Source: Pochonia chlamydosporia 170 (Eukaryota; Ascomycota; Sordariomycetes; Hypocreales; Clavicipitaceae). From it: a stretch of DNA of 57,525 bases. The stretch covers positions 1-57,525 of the forward strand of contig NW_019154059.1 of the NCBI RefSeq assembly GCF_001653235.2, read 5' to 3'. The notes beneath the pieces are model-generated. The model had not been told where the DNA came from, did not search any database, and worked only from the letters and a program-made list of their open reading frames with translations. Position numbers and translations under genes: made by a program. Position 1 is the stretch's first letter. Every line of letters begins with the position of its first letter. Shown piece after piece: positions 1 to 11,385 of the stretch.

Positions 1-2749
1 TTATTACGTTGACTTTCAATGAAGGTTGGGAAGAATTTAAGGACATTCTGCATTCAATCTCGCCCGCTGCTATTCCATCCAACCATCCATGGGAGGGAGT
101 TCAATACTATTACGAGAGAATCCATAATTTAAAATCCAAGTTCTGGAGGGGAGGATCCGGTCACGCCAAATTTGGGGCCCTGAAAGAGCTAATCGAAAGA
201 TTTGAATTCCAACTACGAGGCGCAATACATAGCCATTGCCTATTGTGGACGGGGAAGCCTATCAAGGAATTGCTTGCAGGCAACTTCGTCCGCGCAGATA
301 TTCCGGATCCTGAAGAGGAGCCTGAATTGCATAGCCTTGTCATGAAATATCAGATTCACAAGTGCAAAGACTACATTTGTGGCGGTCCTGGAAGGCACGG
401 GAAGTGCTCCAAAGGCTTCCCAGCAGACGTATCGGGCAGAACGTTTCATCAGCCTGGAAACCCCAGGTATACCTATGCCCGTACCGAGGCTGACGTTTGG
501 GTGGTTCCCTACAATTCTCAATTGCTATTGATTTGGGAAGGCCACTGCAACGTCCAATTTGTGACGAACCAAGGTCTTGCATCTTACATCACGAAATATG
601 TCACCAAAAACGAGCCACTCTCTCACATTCATACTGGCAACTCTACAGAAATCCAAAAGCACTTGCTGGCTCGTAGGATGGGGTCTATGGAAATCGTCGT
701 GCTGTGCTTGGGTTTTGACATTTTTCGCTGCACCAGTGGAACTCTCTACCTTCCAACCAATATTCCTGAGATGAGGAATTACTCTGTTCGCCCAGTTAAG
801 CATATCCTCGAGCACCCGGAAGACGCTTATTTCCCAGATGCTATGGAGAAATACTTTGCTCGACCAAGAGTGCCTCGGTTCGAAGTCTTGACCTATTTTG
901 ACTACTTTGCATACTATGAAATTACGAAAACTCGCACCATTAATCGACAGGGTCCTCGAGAAGGGTGGCAAGACTCATTAGGATATTGGGTATATCAAAG
1001 GAAGAAGCCTATCCTGATTCGCACTTCTTACCGACGACTTTGTGATGGAGAGGTGTTTTTTTACGTGCAGCTCCTTTACAGATATCATTGGAGATCAGAT
1101 GACGAAATCATTGCTAACTCCACCACTTACCGTGAAAGGCTTTTCGAGCTGGACCCAGTATTGTATGACGCTGCTTTACGGGGACACGCCGATAAAGCTG
1201 AACATGGCAATATAGCCCTCTGGAGAGAGTATTGCGAGATGGTTCAAAGAGTTGCGGAGGCGGCTCCGCCAAATGTCCATGATATGGTGTCTGAGCAGCT
1301 CCGGCAACTGAATACCATGACGATTCTAGGACTCGCTGATGCTGCAGGCCTTACTCTGAAAGGCGAGCAATACCAGTGCTATAGTATGGTAACGCAAAAC
1401 ATTTCTGCATCTAGGCATCAGGGCCGTATGTTCTTTATAACAGGGCCTGGTGGGACGGAGAAATCTTTTCTCCTGCGTGCTCTGCAGTATTGGTGCGATA
1501 GATCCCGAAACCCTTCCTTACTGCTTGCGCCTACTGGGATTGCGGCAAAAAATATTAATGGGAATACAATCCACTCGGCTCTGTCAATCTATAGTAACCG
1601 AGGCAGTTACCACACCGGCTTATTTAGGTTCGAAGATCAAAAAAAGAAAGACCTAGAAAAGAAAACCGTGCTTATTATTGATGAAGTATCGATGGTAGAT
1701 GGCGTACTGCTTGACTACCTCGCCTCCCTTTTCGCCAAACTGAGGAGGAGTAACAGGCCCTTCGGCAACATGCATGTCATCGTTTTTGGGGATTTGATGC
1801 AATTGCCCCCTGTGGAAGGCTTGAAGGTCTTCAAGGCCTCGGTTTGGAGGCTCTTCCATCCCATCTTTCTACGACAACCGCAGCGGCAGACAAACGAGAG
1901 GTTCTTCAGGATCTTGAACAAGATTCGCTTCGGAATTATCGATGGCGAAGTAAGATGCACTCTGGAAGAACGCTGGCGCCAATATAATCCAGAAAATGTC
2001 ATATGGAATACCACGTACCTGTCTTCTCTTCGCGATGAGGCTGCGGCACTAAACCATGTCGTTCTCTCCGGCATGCCATCAGAGAACCTTATCTTCGTTT
2101 CAAAAGCCGAAGACTTTGAAAATGGAGTAAGGTTGCAATATTTAGAGCACTCGAAAGTATTCAATAAGGGGACAAACTTCGCATCCTCTGTGGTATGTAC
2201 TGTTGGGGCCAAAGTCATGTTTCTCACAAATAGCATGCTGAGCGAGAGAGGCATATCTAACGGCTCTATGGGTGTTATTACTAATTTGTTTCCTAACGAC
2301 GAAGTTGAAGCTGCATTTCCTACTAAAGAAGGTATCCAAGTAAGTTCTTCTACTTGGACCTATAGGACTACCGACTCCTTACCGCCCTTGAAGCCTGGAT
2401 GCGCGAAGCAGCTAATGCAGTTCAGGTCATGCACTTGCACAAAACTCCGTCGTATTTCCAGACGAATGGGGTGGAATATAAACGTTTACAGCTTCCAATA
2501 ATCAACGCATTTGCGTTGACAATTCATAAGGTTCAAGGTTTATCGCTGCCAGCTGTTACCGTCGCCTTGAACTCTAATATCTTCTCTGACGGACAAGCAT
2601 ATGTGGCGTTGAGCAGAGCAAAGGATCTCGAACAAGTGTACTTGACCCACTGTGATCTTGGAGCCATCAAGGCAGACTCAGAAGCAATAGCTGAATACGA
2701 AAGACTGGAAGCTAAGGCAAAACAACTCAATAGACCACATTCTCGCTGA
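1..2749 (+). CDS. Helitron Rep/helicase, copy 1, 5' part cut by window edge
   Basis: This is the C-terminal two thirds of a rolling-circle Helitron transposase, in frame from base 9. It shows the Rep motif with HSH (the HUH metal site), the two catalytic tyrosines in YITKY, and then a Pif1-type helicase with Walker B (IIDEVSM), the GDLMQLPPV motif and a C-terminal helicase block. The reading frame changes between 2339 and 2426. A GTAAGT donor at 2340, a GCTAAT branch site and a TTCAG acceptor ending at 2425 define an 86-bp intron that restores the frame, so the gene ends at 2749 rather than at the stop at 2499-2501. In the P-loop the usual GTGKS reads GTEKS (Glu codon at 1458-1460). It differs from copy 2 at three bases seen (1597, 1750, 1764). 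Confidence 0.92.
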
Positions 2750-3559
2750 CCTTGCTTTCACTCAAACGTGCACCTTGAACCGTAACCTCGGCAACTCCCC
2801 AGTCTCCGTTTCGTTCTAGTTTCCAGATATACAGCGGAAGCCAGAACTTGAGGAACTTCTTGACCGACATGCTGGATTTCTGGAGGCATGCCCAACAAAT
2901 ACCCTCTTATGATTTCAAGCCTATGGACTGTGCGTTTGTGAAGTTGCTGGTTTGAGACGTTACGTTCTGGGGCTGTTGGGTGATTGCGTCGTATTCCCCC
3001 GAGCTGAAAGGGATGGTTCTGCGTGGTCAAAGCGCACTGGTTGGGGTGGGCGACAGGTGGTTCATTTGCCAGACAGCTTGCGTGGCCCACACCACAAAGC
3101 AGCAAGGCACTCCGCGATGCAAAATGTCAGCGACCGGAGGGCTGCAGGTTCTTATATCGACTTACCAGGTCAGTTGCCTCCCCGTCTAATCATGGCAATC
3201 AGGCAATCCCTCCCTTGTCTTTTCAACAAAAGTGCTGTGGACCTCGCTAGCGAGCCTCGGGGTGTGCGTATCAAACTAAACCAGCATGCAAGTGATATGT
3301 ACTTATGTACTGTCAAGAGTCGTGCTTTAGGACAAGCACGGCCAACATGAATCGAAGCCGCAATTGCACAATATGTTCCGTATTGGTTTCCCCTTCACAC
3401 AGGCTTCCCCGCGTTGGCAATTTCCTATCTCTTTCCCAAGTAGCAGTTGAGAGCAACAAGGAATTTCTCATCGACTAATCAGTTGCACAAAAATACCTCA
3501 AACAAATTTGGCTATTCCTGAACTACTTTTCAATTTCGTTATATCCCACCATCCTCACA
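2750..3559. other. Gap between Helitron gene and M3 peptidase
   Basis: No convincing gene is seen. ORFs on both strands overlap here without recognisable motifs. Two perfect small inverted repeats occur: the palindrome CTCGCTAGCGAG at 3243-3254, and a hairpin of CGTGCTT (3321-3327) with AAGCACG (3334-3340). No CTRR Helitron 3' terminus follows either hairpin. The last 200 bases are AT-rich and pyrimidine-rich and probably hold the peptidase promoter and leader. Confidence 0.5.
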
Positions 3560-5962
3560 ATGCCAGAAGAAATGTCTCAACACCTTCCGCTAATTCCTAA
3601 TCTAGCCCATATTATCAATATAGCTCGGCGACACGTCGCAGACCATCGTAATGTTATCGATACTATCATGACAGAAGTAACCATCGTGACCGCCCGTTTC
3701 AGTAACGTTATGGGACCAATAGCCGAAGTTGAAAACACGCAATCCGGCGAGAAAGCTGTTATTGCAGCGCTACGTTTTGCGGCTATGGAAAAAGCTATGC
3801 AACACGCTGTGGAAGAGGCTGAAAAAATTTGGCTTGAATACAATGCTGAAGTTGATAAAAACACAACCCTTTTCAACCTGCTCTGGGCTGTGAAAGGCAA
3901 GAACGAAGAACTGGACAGCGAGTCCCAGCGGTTGCTAAATCGCTTCTTGATGAGATATACCGATTGTGGACACGGGTCACTTGATAATGACGGCATTCAA
4001 GAATGGCACAGCACTAATCAGGAGATCGAAAAATTGTGTACTCAATTCAACCGAAACCTTCGAGAATTTGACGGCAACACTTGCGGCATATTCTTCACCG
4101 ATGATGAACTCGAAGGTATTCCGCAATACGAGCTTGAGGACTGCCAGATCGGATTAGATGGCAAGCGACGCATGCCGTTACGATGGGACCAATATGTCTC
4201 TGTCTTACGATTTGCACGAAACTCAGAGACGAGAAAACGTTTCCAACTTGCCTGGGGACAGCGATTGCCTGAAAATATTTATCTTTTTAAGCGTATAGTT
4301 TTGTTACGACACAAGAATGCACGTCTTCGGGGATACAAAACCCACGCAGCCTCTCGCTTGCCCTATCGAATGGCTGTGTCAACAGAATGGGTAGACAGTC
4401 TTCTCGAAGAACTAAGCGTTGCCATGATAGCCGAGGGGAAAAAGCGCTTTGAGCTCATAGAAAGAACAAAAACCCGAAACACTCCCACTAACGACATAAC
4501 TGAATCGCACAATATGAAATCTTGGGATGTCGCCTATTATAATCGTATTCTAAATGAAGAATCCGCTTCGGTCAATCAAGAGAAGATTATGGAATATTTT
4601 CCATTTCATCACACATTCAAAACTTTGCTTGAACTTTTCGCAACTTATTTGCAGTTACGATTTGAGAAGTTGCCGGCAGAACAATTGGATGGCCATATAT
4701 GGTGCCCCGACGTTGAAGTTTGGAGGCTTTGGGACGAACGACCTGAAGCTAAAGGGATGTTTATTGGTTATCTTTACGCAGATTTGCTGGGGCGTCCGCA
4801 CAAGTACAAAGGAATTCAGGCAGTGAACCTCCAGCCAGTATGGTTACCGACTTTTCTTTCAGTTTTCCTTTTCCATTTTATGTATGCTTCGCACTCAGAT
4901 TCTAATTCACTTCAGGGTTATCTCAAAAGCGACGGAACTAGAGTTTTTCCGGTTAGCACATTAATGTGCAATTTTTCAGCACGCATTCTAAATGGATGTA
5001 TGCTGTTAAAGCATTCTCAAGTCGTTACTCTATTTCATGGTAGGCAATTCCCTTCGGATCGTTAGATTGTAGATACAGATCGTCTGACTCATAGCTACGT
5101 GTAGAACTTGGTCACTGTACGCATGATCTATTGGCCAGAACAAGATATGCTAAGTTCCACGGATATGAAGTTTGCGTTGAATTTGGAGAAGCTATTGCAA
5201 CAATGTTAGAAAACTGGTGCTGGATGAAAGACGTTTTGAAAGACATTTGCTGCCATTTCACTGCGTTGGATCTCAAATATGAGGAAGCATGGGTCAAGGA
5301 GAACCCAAATGTTCCTATCCCGCGCGCTGAAATACCCGATGAGCTATTGGAGGGTCTCATTGAAACTCGTCGAGACTCTAGGCTTGACAGATGCTTAAGC
5401 CAGCTGTGAGTTCTCTTGGTAACACCGCTTTCTACATTGTGCTGATCCTTTATTCAGCTGCGATGCAAAATTCGACATTGCGGTTCACAATCCTTCCACC
5501 GGCAAGGCACTAGCAGAACTTGATGAAGTTAAATTATATGTTGATCTTTACGAAAGGTTCTATTTTACAAGAAGACCAGAACCATGCTATCTCCATACAA
5601 CTTTTAGTCACTTGGTTTCCGGGTATGATGCAGGCTATTACGCTTATATTTGGTAAGGTTTTATCTTATCCTGCTTGTAGACTTCAGACTGTGCTAAGTC
5701 TCGGCTGCAACTTGACTACAGAAAGACGCTAACACATTTTAGTGCTAGTGTCTTCGCTCAAGATATATTTGAGAAAGTGTTTGCAAAGGACTACCAGTGC
5801 AAGACTTCTTGGAATCGTTTCCGGACAGAGTTACTAGAACATGGCGGTAGCCGTGATGAGCGAGTAATGTTGGAGAAACTTCTTGGATCTGTGCCAAGCA
5901 CTTTTGCCCTCCTTCGGGGTTTGAATATCCCTTATTCAGCTACAGAAACTCTCCCCAAATAG
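3560..5962 (+). CDS. M3-family zinc metallopeptidase (thimet oligopeptidase / saccharolysin type), copy 1
   Basis: M3 peptidases cleave short peptides, usually in cytosol or mitochondria. I model five exons: 3560-4837, 4916-5039, 5105-5405, 5458-5652 and 5743-5962, giving about 705 residues, normal for the family. All introns have GT-AG ends and plausible branch sites. The zinc motif HELGH (residues 467-471) is split by intron 2, after the first base of the Glu codon. The third ligand is Glu496 in FGEAIATMLENW, 24 residues after HELGH, as expected for M3. Further family blocks are IPDELLEGLI, LVSGYDAGYY and EHGGSRDE. Residues 130-160 (FFTDDELEGIP) match the N-terminal domain. At the exon 4/5 join the codon is Cys where relatives usually have Trp. 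The 78-nt first intron is a multiple of three without a stop. No frame break is seen, so the gene may be functional. Confidence 0.9.
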
Positions 5963-7164
5963 AAACGATACCAATCAGGATGTTACGAAGCTCAATTTGA
6001 GAAGTTTTCAAAAACGATGAGCGACTTGAATTTATCACTGGAGGGAGGATTCCTTGGCTTGAACCGAGAATATGTAAAGTTTTGCGGAAACTTTTACGTT
6101 TAACTTGTCTTTCAAAGTTGCTGTTCAACACATCAACCAGATTTAGGCTGTTGACTTTTGTTCGTTTTATAAATACAGTGTGGAAACTTTCTCGTGTATG
6201 ATACTAATCTAAGCTGACCGCAAATGTAATCGACAGTGAGGCGATAATAACATCCAAGATAGCCAAAACTACAAAATTGAAGGAGAACATGATGCAAACA
6301 GTGGTATATCTACAAAGGACCAGGATCGTCATAGAAAGAAGACAATGGCTAGGCAACGGGATAGGCTGAAACGCAAGACATATTCACAAAGACAGTCTCT
6401 ACTGATACGCACCCAAATCTCAATGCCTTGAGGATGAAAGATCTTCCTTCCGCTCCCTGAGCTTCGCCACTACCCGTGCCTCATTGCCTTGCTCTTGCTC
6501 TTGCTTTTGTGCCATTTTCGTACCCTTCTTACGTGCTTTTGTGCCATTTGTGCGACAGGTTTGCTTCTGATATCTGCGGCGGATTTCAGTCCTCGTATTC
6601 GTAGCCGTTGACAGCTTCAGGGATTGGTTTGCCGTCCGTCCATGTAACGTGAGCTCCTAACGCAGTAAAATTAGCCATGCGCATTCAAAAGGCCTCGTGC
6701 TCCAGGTATATGCTGAACGATGTCAGTTAGCATCGCAGATCGTGTTAAAAAATTATGGTATGACAAACGATCATGATGCTATAAGAAGGTTTCAAAGTAA
6801 ACGTGTGACTAATACGATTCAGAGGAAAACGATAATATGGTCATGGATCCTGCTCTTCAGCATGAGACTAGCTACGCCGCTGATGCGGAAGACAAACTAG
6901 GAACTGACTAACCTCCCCATACTTCAATCAGCTACGCATTGCAGTCAAATGCCAGCGCATGTCAAACTGTTGAAGTGCAACCTCTTTTTGTGTTCGAAAA
7001 TTGTGTCGCGGCAGACCAACCAGCACCTTCAGCAGACAATTCAGATTTTTTCAGCAGAACTGTTGCCAGAGCCGGCACTGAGATTCTTCCCCCAGACAAT
7101 TCTCATGGCAGAGAGTTGAGCTGTCATCACGGGCAACTAGCAGTCCAACAGCCAAATGATATGA
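5963..7164. other. Gap after M3 peptidase; possible minus-strand gene remnants
   Basis: There is no firm gene. On the minus strand, about 6690-6590 reads as a short C-terminus ending in NGYEYED then a stop, and about 6600-6425 reads as a basic, Gln/Glu-rich tail (MAQKQEQEQGNEARVVAK). Both look coding but I cannot name them. They may be gene ends captured with the neighbouring AAA fragment. The sequence after 5962 is the peptidase 3' flank, with TTATAAATACAG near 6168. Confidence 0.35.
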
Positions 7165-7315
7165 ACGCCAGGCTACGGCTAGCTCTCCGCTCCTCCTCGT
7201 TCCCAAAACCGCATCTATTTCATCAATAAATATAATTGCTGGTTGCATCTTGCGGATGGCCATAACGATCTTGGAACATTTGCTGTTCAGGGTGTCAAGT
7301 GGCCGAAGTTGACTT
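7165..7315 (-). pseudogene. AAA-ATPase fragment (Msp1/ATAD1-like Walker B region)
   Basis: The minus strand encodes KMQPAIIFIDEIDAVLG followed by TRRSGE, the Walker B block and following loop of AAA ATPases of the Msp1/ATAD1 type, where the DE pair activates water for ATP hydrolysis. Neither a Walker A motif nor the second region of homology is present, and similarity fades after SGE. The fragment covers about 40-50 residues of a protein normally over 350 long. It is oriented against the adjacent Helitron and peptidase genes, which fits a captured gene piece. It is repeated unchanged in copy 2. Confidence 0.7.
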
Positions 7316-7513
7316 CTAATGAGAACTGCGAATTGTTTCATGAGATTGACGAGTTAAATTATGGTGACTGCCACGACAATTGCTTGACAGAGAGTCCCGG
7401 TACTGTCCAATTAAAGCACGCCTGCGAGGCTATCCCATCTCATGATGAAGGTATCATTAGTCCTTCTGCGAGCAGTCAGTCGGGCACTCCAGTGTTCTCG
7501 GCAGAATGCCCTT

Positions 7514-7791
7514 CTGTCGCGTTATGCGGTTCCAATTCAATTTTTACTACACTGAAGATGCAGTTCTTGATTCAATAGCCTGTCAATTGCTTGTATATCT
7601 GAACTTGTTGTCCTCCTCTTGCCAGAGGGATTCACGTCATTTATCTTAGCAAAGAAGCATTATTTCCAGCCTTCTAATTATTTCCAAGTGGCTGGCCAGC
7701 CTCTTTACCTTCTGATATCCATGATTTTATGACATCCAGCAATTACTCTAAGTCTGCTTGTTCAATCAACAGAGGCAGCCTTATCCGACAA
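7514..7791 (+). repeat. 278-bp dispersed repeat ending in TTATCCGACA
   Basis: This block is present inverted at 23010-23287 with the same length and only one mismatch noticed (T/C in the CTCTTTACC region). It holds a short open frame (FQFNFYYTEDAVLD) and ends with the motif CTTGTTCAATCAACAGAGGC followed by AGCCTTATCCGACA (7757-7790). Related versions of this motif stand at 45607 and at the window end. The sequences beyond each end differ, so the limits are real element or fragment borders. Confidence 0.85.
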
Positions 7792-8457
7792 ATACCAACC
7801 AAGCAGCACCAGAGATAAAGCCGCCTTGACAGCTCTCGCGTAACTAACCCTGTCATCGCATCCTACATAAATCACGTAACCTAGTCTAACTCTTTTGTAA
7901 ATGACTAGATTACAAATGGCAGGTAATTTCATGTATTTTTCATGGTTTTTGCAAGGGCTGAGAAGTGTCACCTGCGTGCGATTTTGAGGCGGCCGACTCC
8001 GGGCCCGTGCCTTCCATGTAATTTCGAAGCAAGCTCGCTCTCGCGAGCTTCCTTCCCCTTTCTTTCCTCCTTAGCTTTAGATAGACAATTGTACGGCAAC
8101 CTTATGTTGAACAAACAGCGGTCCAGCCTCTCACAGCAAGCGTCTAAACAGGGAACACAAGGGATCCCCAACCCAAGTATAAGTAAGTGTGCACGCCACT
8201 CCGTGCTGAGCAAAGTCACCGGTATGGCCTGTCTGACATTGCAACCCGTTGCCTGCCGCCCCAGGCGGCGACTCGGTATAACCACGTGTTGTCGTTGCTC
8301 TCACCGATGTTTCCTCCATTGAAAGATAAGTTGAGAGGCGTACAACGGATATCTGCTGTGGTTTCAATAGACACGTCGACTGGAGAAACCTGGCCAATTG
8401 CAGGTTAGTTTCGGCCACAAGTATCGTTGATTTCTAAAGGGCACTCGCTGCGATTCG

Positions 8458-8487
8458 CTAGCATCCGTGCCACGGCACGGATGCTAG
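8458..8487. other. Perfect 14-bp inverted repeat with 2-base loop
   Basis: CTAGCATCCGTGCC at 8458-8471 and its exact reverse complement at 8474-8487 are separated by AC. Such a stem can extrude as a cruciform or form an RNA hairpin. It is not followed by a CTRR Helitron terminus. It is repeated unchanged in copy 2 at 39501-39530. Confidence 0.85.
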
Positions 8488-9563
8488 GCCAGCCCAGTGA
8501 CAGGCAATGGCGGGATTGGGCAAAACCGGCGCAGGCGCCCGAATTCTTTTGTGAACGCACTTTTACCATTTTTCTTAGCCATATTTGACTGTGGTAAGGT
8601 GATAGGCGTTACGGTAAAGTCCTATGTGTTGCGGGTGCGCGCAAGGGAATAAGGTTTTGTCGAGGGCAAAGTGTGAACGGAAGGTTCTTGGTGATTGAGA
8701 CCGCGCCCAAAGGGTGTGCTTCATGATCACCCTCCGGTCGGATTCCGTGGCGCTAATCGGTGCACTAACGGCCCTTGCCTGAGGTAGCCTTCAGTACTGA
8801 GGGGGCGCTGCCAATTTCTGGATAGCCCACTTGTTCATCTGGAATACAAGGAGATGGAGTCAACCCCTGCTGCTGCCTACACCTTGCTATGACGGTGTAC
8901 AACGAAGGTGATGAGTTGGAGGTCCACGGTTTCAGGCATTGGGTAACTAATGCTTAGCAGCCTCCAGTACGAACCGCAAACGCGGGCTATTCTTAACGTG
9001 GCTTGAATGTTTCGTCATGAGCACTTTGCAAAATGTATAAACCGGTATGAACTGATCAGTTGCGACAAGGAAAAAAAAAAAATCTAAGAAACGAGCGCGA
9101 GAGATGTTGCCTGAGCACGCTGCGGAAGCACGTCGTATTCATACCCTGATTAGGTTGACAACGCAGCCACTGCTTATCCCCGAAATGCCTGGACTATCAA
9201 CTGTATGAGGGCGTGATGCCTGGCTGCTGGAAACCTACTATTTGCTGAAGGGCGGCAATGAGGCATTGCTCCTTTCGGGACAGTGAGACGCCGAAACAAT
9301 GCATTCACCACAACGCGGCAGGTCGGGTGCTTTTTACAGGCAAAGTTTGGTAGTGTTGCCACAACCAGGACTTGGGAAGCAAATTGGCGGCCCAATCAGC
9401 TGGACCGTGGTTGCCGTCGTCTCAGCATAGACTCTTTAACCAGGCATACGATTAGATTGGACCTACGTGATATTCTATGTTGTCTACCGGCAATATATAC
9501 AGGCACCAGTAGTTAATGAAAGGACTGCTGTCTTGTGTTGAGCAAGCATCTGTGCCATACGAC

Positions 9564-9584
9564 GTCGCCGATAGTGTCGGCGAC
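9564..9584. other. 8-bp hairpin followed by AAGAGCCAATCA
   Basis: GTCGCCGA and TCGGCGAC flank the loop TAGTG. The following AAGAGCCAATCA resembles AACAGCCAATCA at 24455, which also follows a GCCGAC/GTCGGT inverted repeat. This suggests two copies of the end of a small element. Confidence 0.6.
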
Positions 9585-9609
9585 AAGAGCCAATCACTAC
9601 ATAGTGGGT

Positions 9610-10165
9610 CTATTCCACTGGCAAAAGATTGCTCACCTCTGTAAGAATATTCCACAGCAGCGCTTCAACGATTTGGTGGTCCGCCCAAGAACCCCCTGAT
9701 GGGTGCCACATCATTCCGATGAAAGAAAAACCCATCAGAGGACCAAGAACTGTGATAGGGTACCAGACAATCAAGTGACTCTTGGGTGGTATATTGCTTC
9801 TGTGTGCGCTCCTTACTAATAGTGCTGAAAGAGAAATAACAATGAAGCATTGGAGAGTAAAACAGACTATCACTGCAACTTTCTGTCCGTAGGACAGAGC
9901 AGCATCGTCTTCCTGCTGCATGGTATTACAGATGCAATAACCAGCCAGCATCAAGGCAACTCCGCGCCATTCGTGCAGCAACAGCCACATTTTTAAGTAA
10001 ATTTTTGGAGGAAATTTCTATGCCTGATTGTCTCTATATGCCAAAGCCAGAATCGAGGTCTGGCCCATGTCCCACAATGCGAGGTTTTTGGTGTACAAGA
10101 ACAATTCCTTTCGTAGGGACAAGATCCTCCATCGCCAAATGAATTCTTGAGGTCTTGAGGGTGAA
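9610..10165 (-). pseudogene. Decayed multi-pass membrane protein gene fragment, copy 1
   Basis: The minus strand holds a 126-codon frame ending at 9610 with about three hydrophobic segments (LMLAGYCIC, VAVIVCFTLQCFIVISLSAL, and YPITVLGPLMGFSFIGMM). The same frame continues upstream to about 10165 (LYTKNLALWDMGQTSILALA) but is broken by an in-frame TAG at 10018-10020. No start or N-terminus is found. I do not recognise the family. The in-frame stop and missing 5' part suggest a pseudogene. Confidence 0.5.
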
Positions 10166-10763
10166 TGTGATAAGCCACGGCGAACAGCGGGTCCGGGCTA
10201 GCTATCCCGGCAGACACGGGAACGAGCCGTAGACCACGAGATCGAAAGTGACTTTTTGGCCCATTTCGCAGCCCCCCCCCCTCTTCTTGCGGGCCAGGTC
10301 CCTTGCAACCACAAGACCTCTTGTGCTTGGTGCAACCTCACCGTCAGCTGAATCCATCAAGGGCAATTGAAGATAAAAGACGCGTCGCGGATTGGGTGGG
10401 TATTGTCGCACTTCTTCCGTTATTGAAAGAATGTCAAGTCTCCGGTGTGGCGCACGATGTGTTTCCAGAAGCGGCAAGTGGGCTGACGATTGACAGTGTC
10501 TCATGGGCTGAGATGGATGCTTGCATGTTTATTGACTCCCGCCCAGTAATGAATTATTGGCTCGGCTACAACAACATACCCATTCTTAACAACAATGGGG
10601 TTCTCTCGCTTAGTGTAGCTGCATCCACCGGGTAATTAGGCTACTAAACCAATTCTAAACGAACTTTTTTAGGACAGTCAAACTTAGTCCGAACGATTAT
10701 TCAATCCGGCAAAGCGAAGCTGTCTCAAATTTCCAAGCAATGAGTCTGACTCCCACGTTACTA
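10166..10763. other. Spacer before pogo element, copy 1
   Basis: Overlapping ORFs occur on both strands (about 10202-10504 minus, 10303-10635 plus) without recognisable motifs. A C9 homopolymer lies near 10271. The final TA (10762-10763) is the left target dinucleotide of the pogo-type element. Confidence 0.4.
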
Positions 10764-11385
10764 CTCGTGCCACGCCCCACTTTATTTGGAACTCGTAGAA
10801 CTCGCACCACCTAAAGGTGGTGCTGGACACCCATATAACCAGATCACCCAAATAACCACTTTTTGCACTTACCTTACTAGAATCGCTTCAACAGCCGCCT
10901 ACCACCTTCAGAGTCCACTACTTCTGCTCTGTCCAGTCTTTCGGAGGCCCTCCATTTACGCGCTTCTTTTGCCGCTTCTTCAAATACACGTTTGCGGGCG
11001 TTGAGCGCCTTCAACTCTGCCGCCTCGACCATCCTCCTCGCCTTAGCCAGTTGGTCTTCCGCTCTCTGCCTCACCATCTCACGACCCTGGGCCACTTTTA
11101 ACACCCCTCCTGGCTGCAATGGACTATTCTTCAAAGCCTTACGTTGTTGCGCGAGATGCTCAGCCATTTTGGTTCTCCCTAGATCCCTCTTGGTTTGTAT
11201 AAGCTCCGTGGCTAAAGACAGCGATCCTCTGATAAAGCGACTCATTTCGTAGCGAAGATCAGGGTCAAGATTCTCATCTTCCCTGATTACTCTCGTGACC
11301 TTATCAGCCACCTTGTTCATTTGACGAAGTGTTACTGGAGTGCTAAATGGTGAGGACTGTAATCCACTGAAGGGGGGAGATGGGG
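10764..11385 (-). mobile_element. Truncated Fot1/pogo-type transposon (terminal 622 bp), copy 1
   Basis: This is the end of the element that is complete at 41807-43742. It starts after a TA dinucleotide with the terminal inverted repeat (CTCGTGCCACGCCCCAC...) at 10764-10862 and contains the last 160 or so codons of the transposase (basic, Lys/Arg/Ala-rich tail, stop near 10910). It breaks off inside the transposase frame at 11385 and is joined directly to a hAT transposase. The catalytic domain and the other inverted repeat are lost, so it cannot move on its own. Confidence 0.92.

Larger units (their letters stand above)
7792..9609. other. Non-coding stretch with hairpins, copy 1
   Basis: No gene is recognised. 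ORFs of 60-130 codons lie on both strands but overlap each other and show no motif. Structural features are an AAGCTCGC/GCGAGCTT hairpin near 8031, a 14-bp perfect stem at 8458-8487, an A12 run near 9071, and a hairpin at 9564-9584. Confidence 0.5.
1..11385. repeat. 11.4-kb direct repeat, copy 1 (left end outside window)
   Basis: This stretch matches 31044-42428 base for base at a constant offset of 31,043, including homopolymers such as the A12 run near 9071. Differences located by comparing the two copies are 1597 (A/G), 1750 (G/A), 1764 (G/T) and 10961 (C/G). The right limit is sharp: after the GATGGGG ending at 11385 the two copies have unrelated sequence. The left limit lies before the window. 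The repeat covers several unrelated elements, so it is a segmental duplication or a very large mobile unit rather than one ordinary transposon. Confidence 0.95.

Noticed and set aside
525..971. Long minus-strand frames inside the Helitron, Gypsy and M3 genes
   Set aside because: They are shadows of strongly coding plus-strand genes and show no motif of their own.
2950..3350. A 132-codon ORF between Helitron and peptidase as a gene
   Set aside because: It overlaps an equally long minus-strand ORF, has biased composition and has no recognisable domain.
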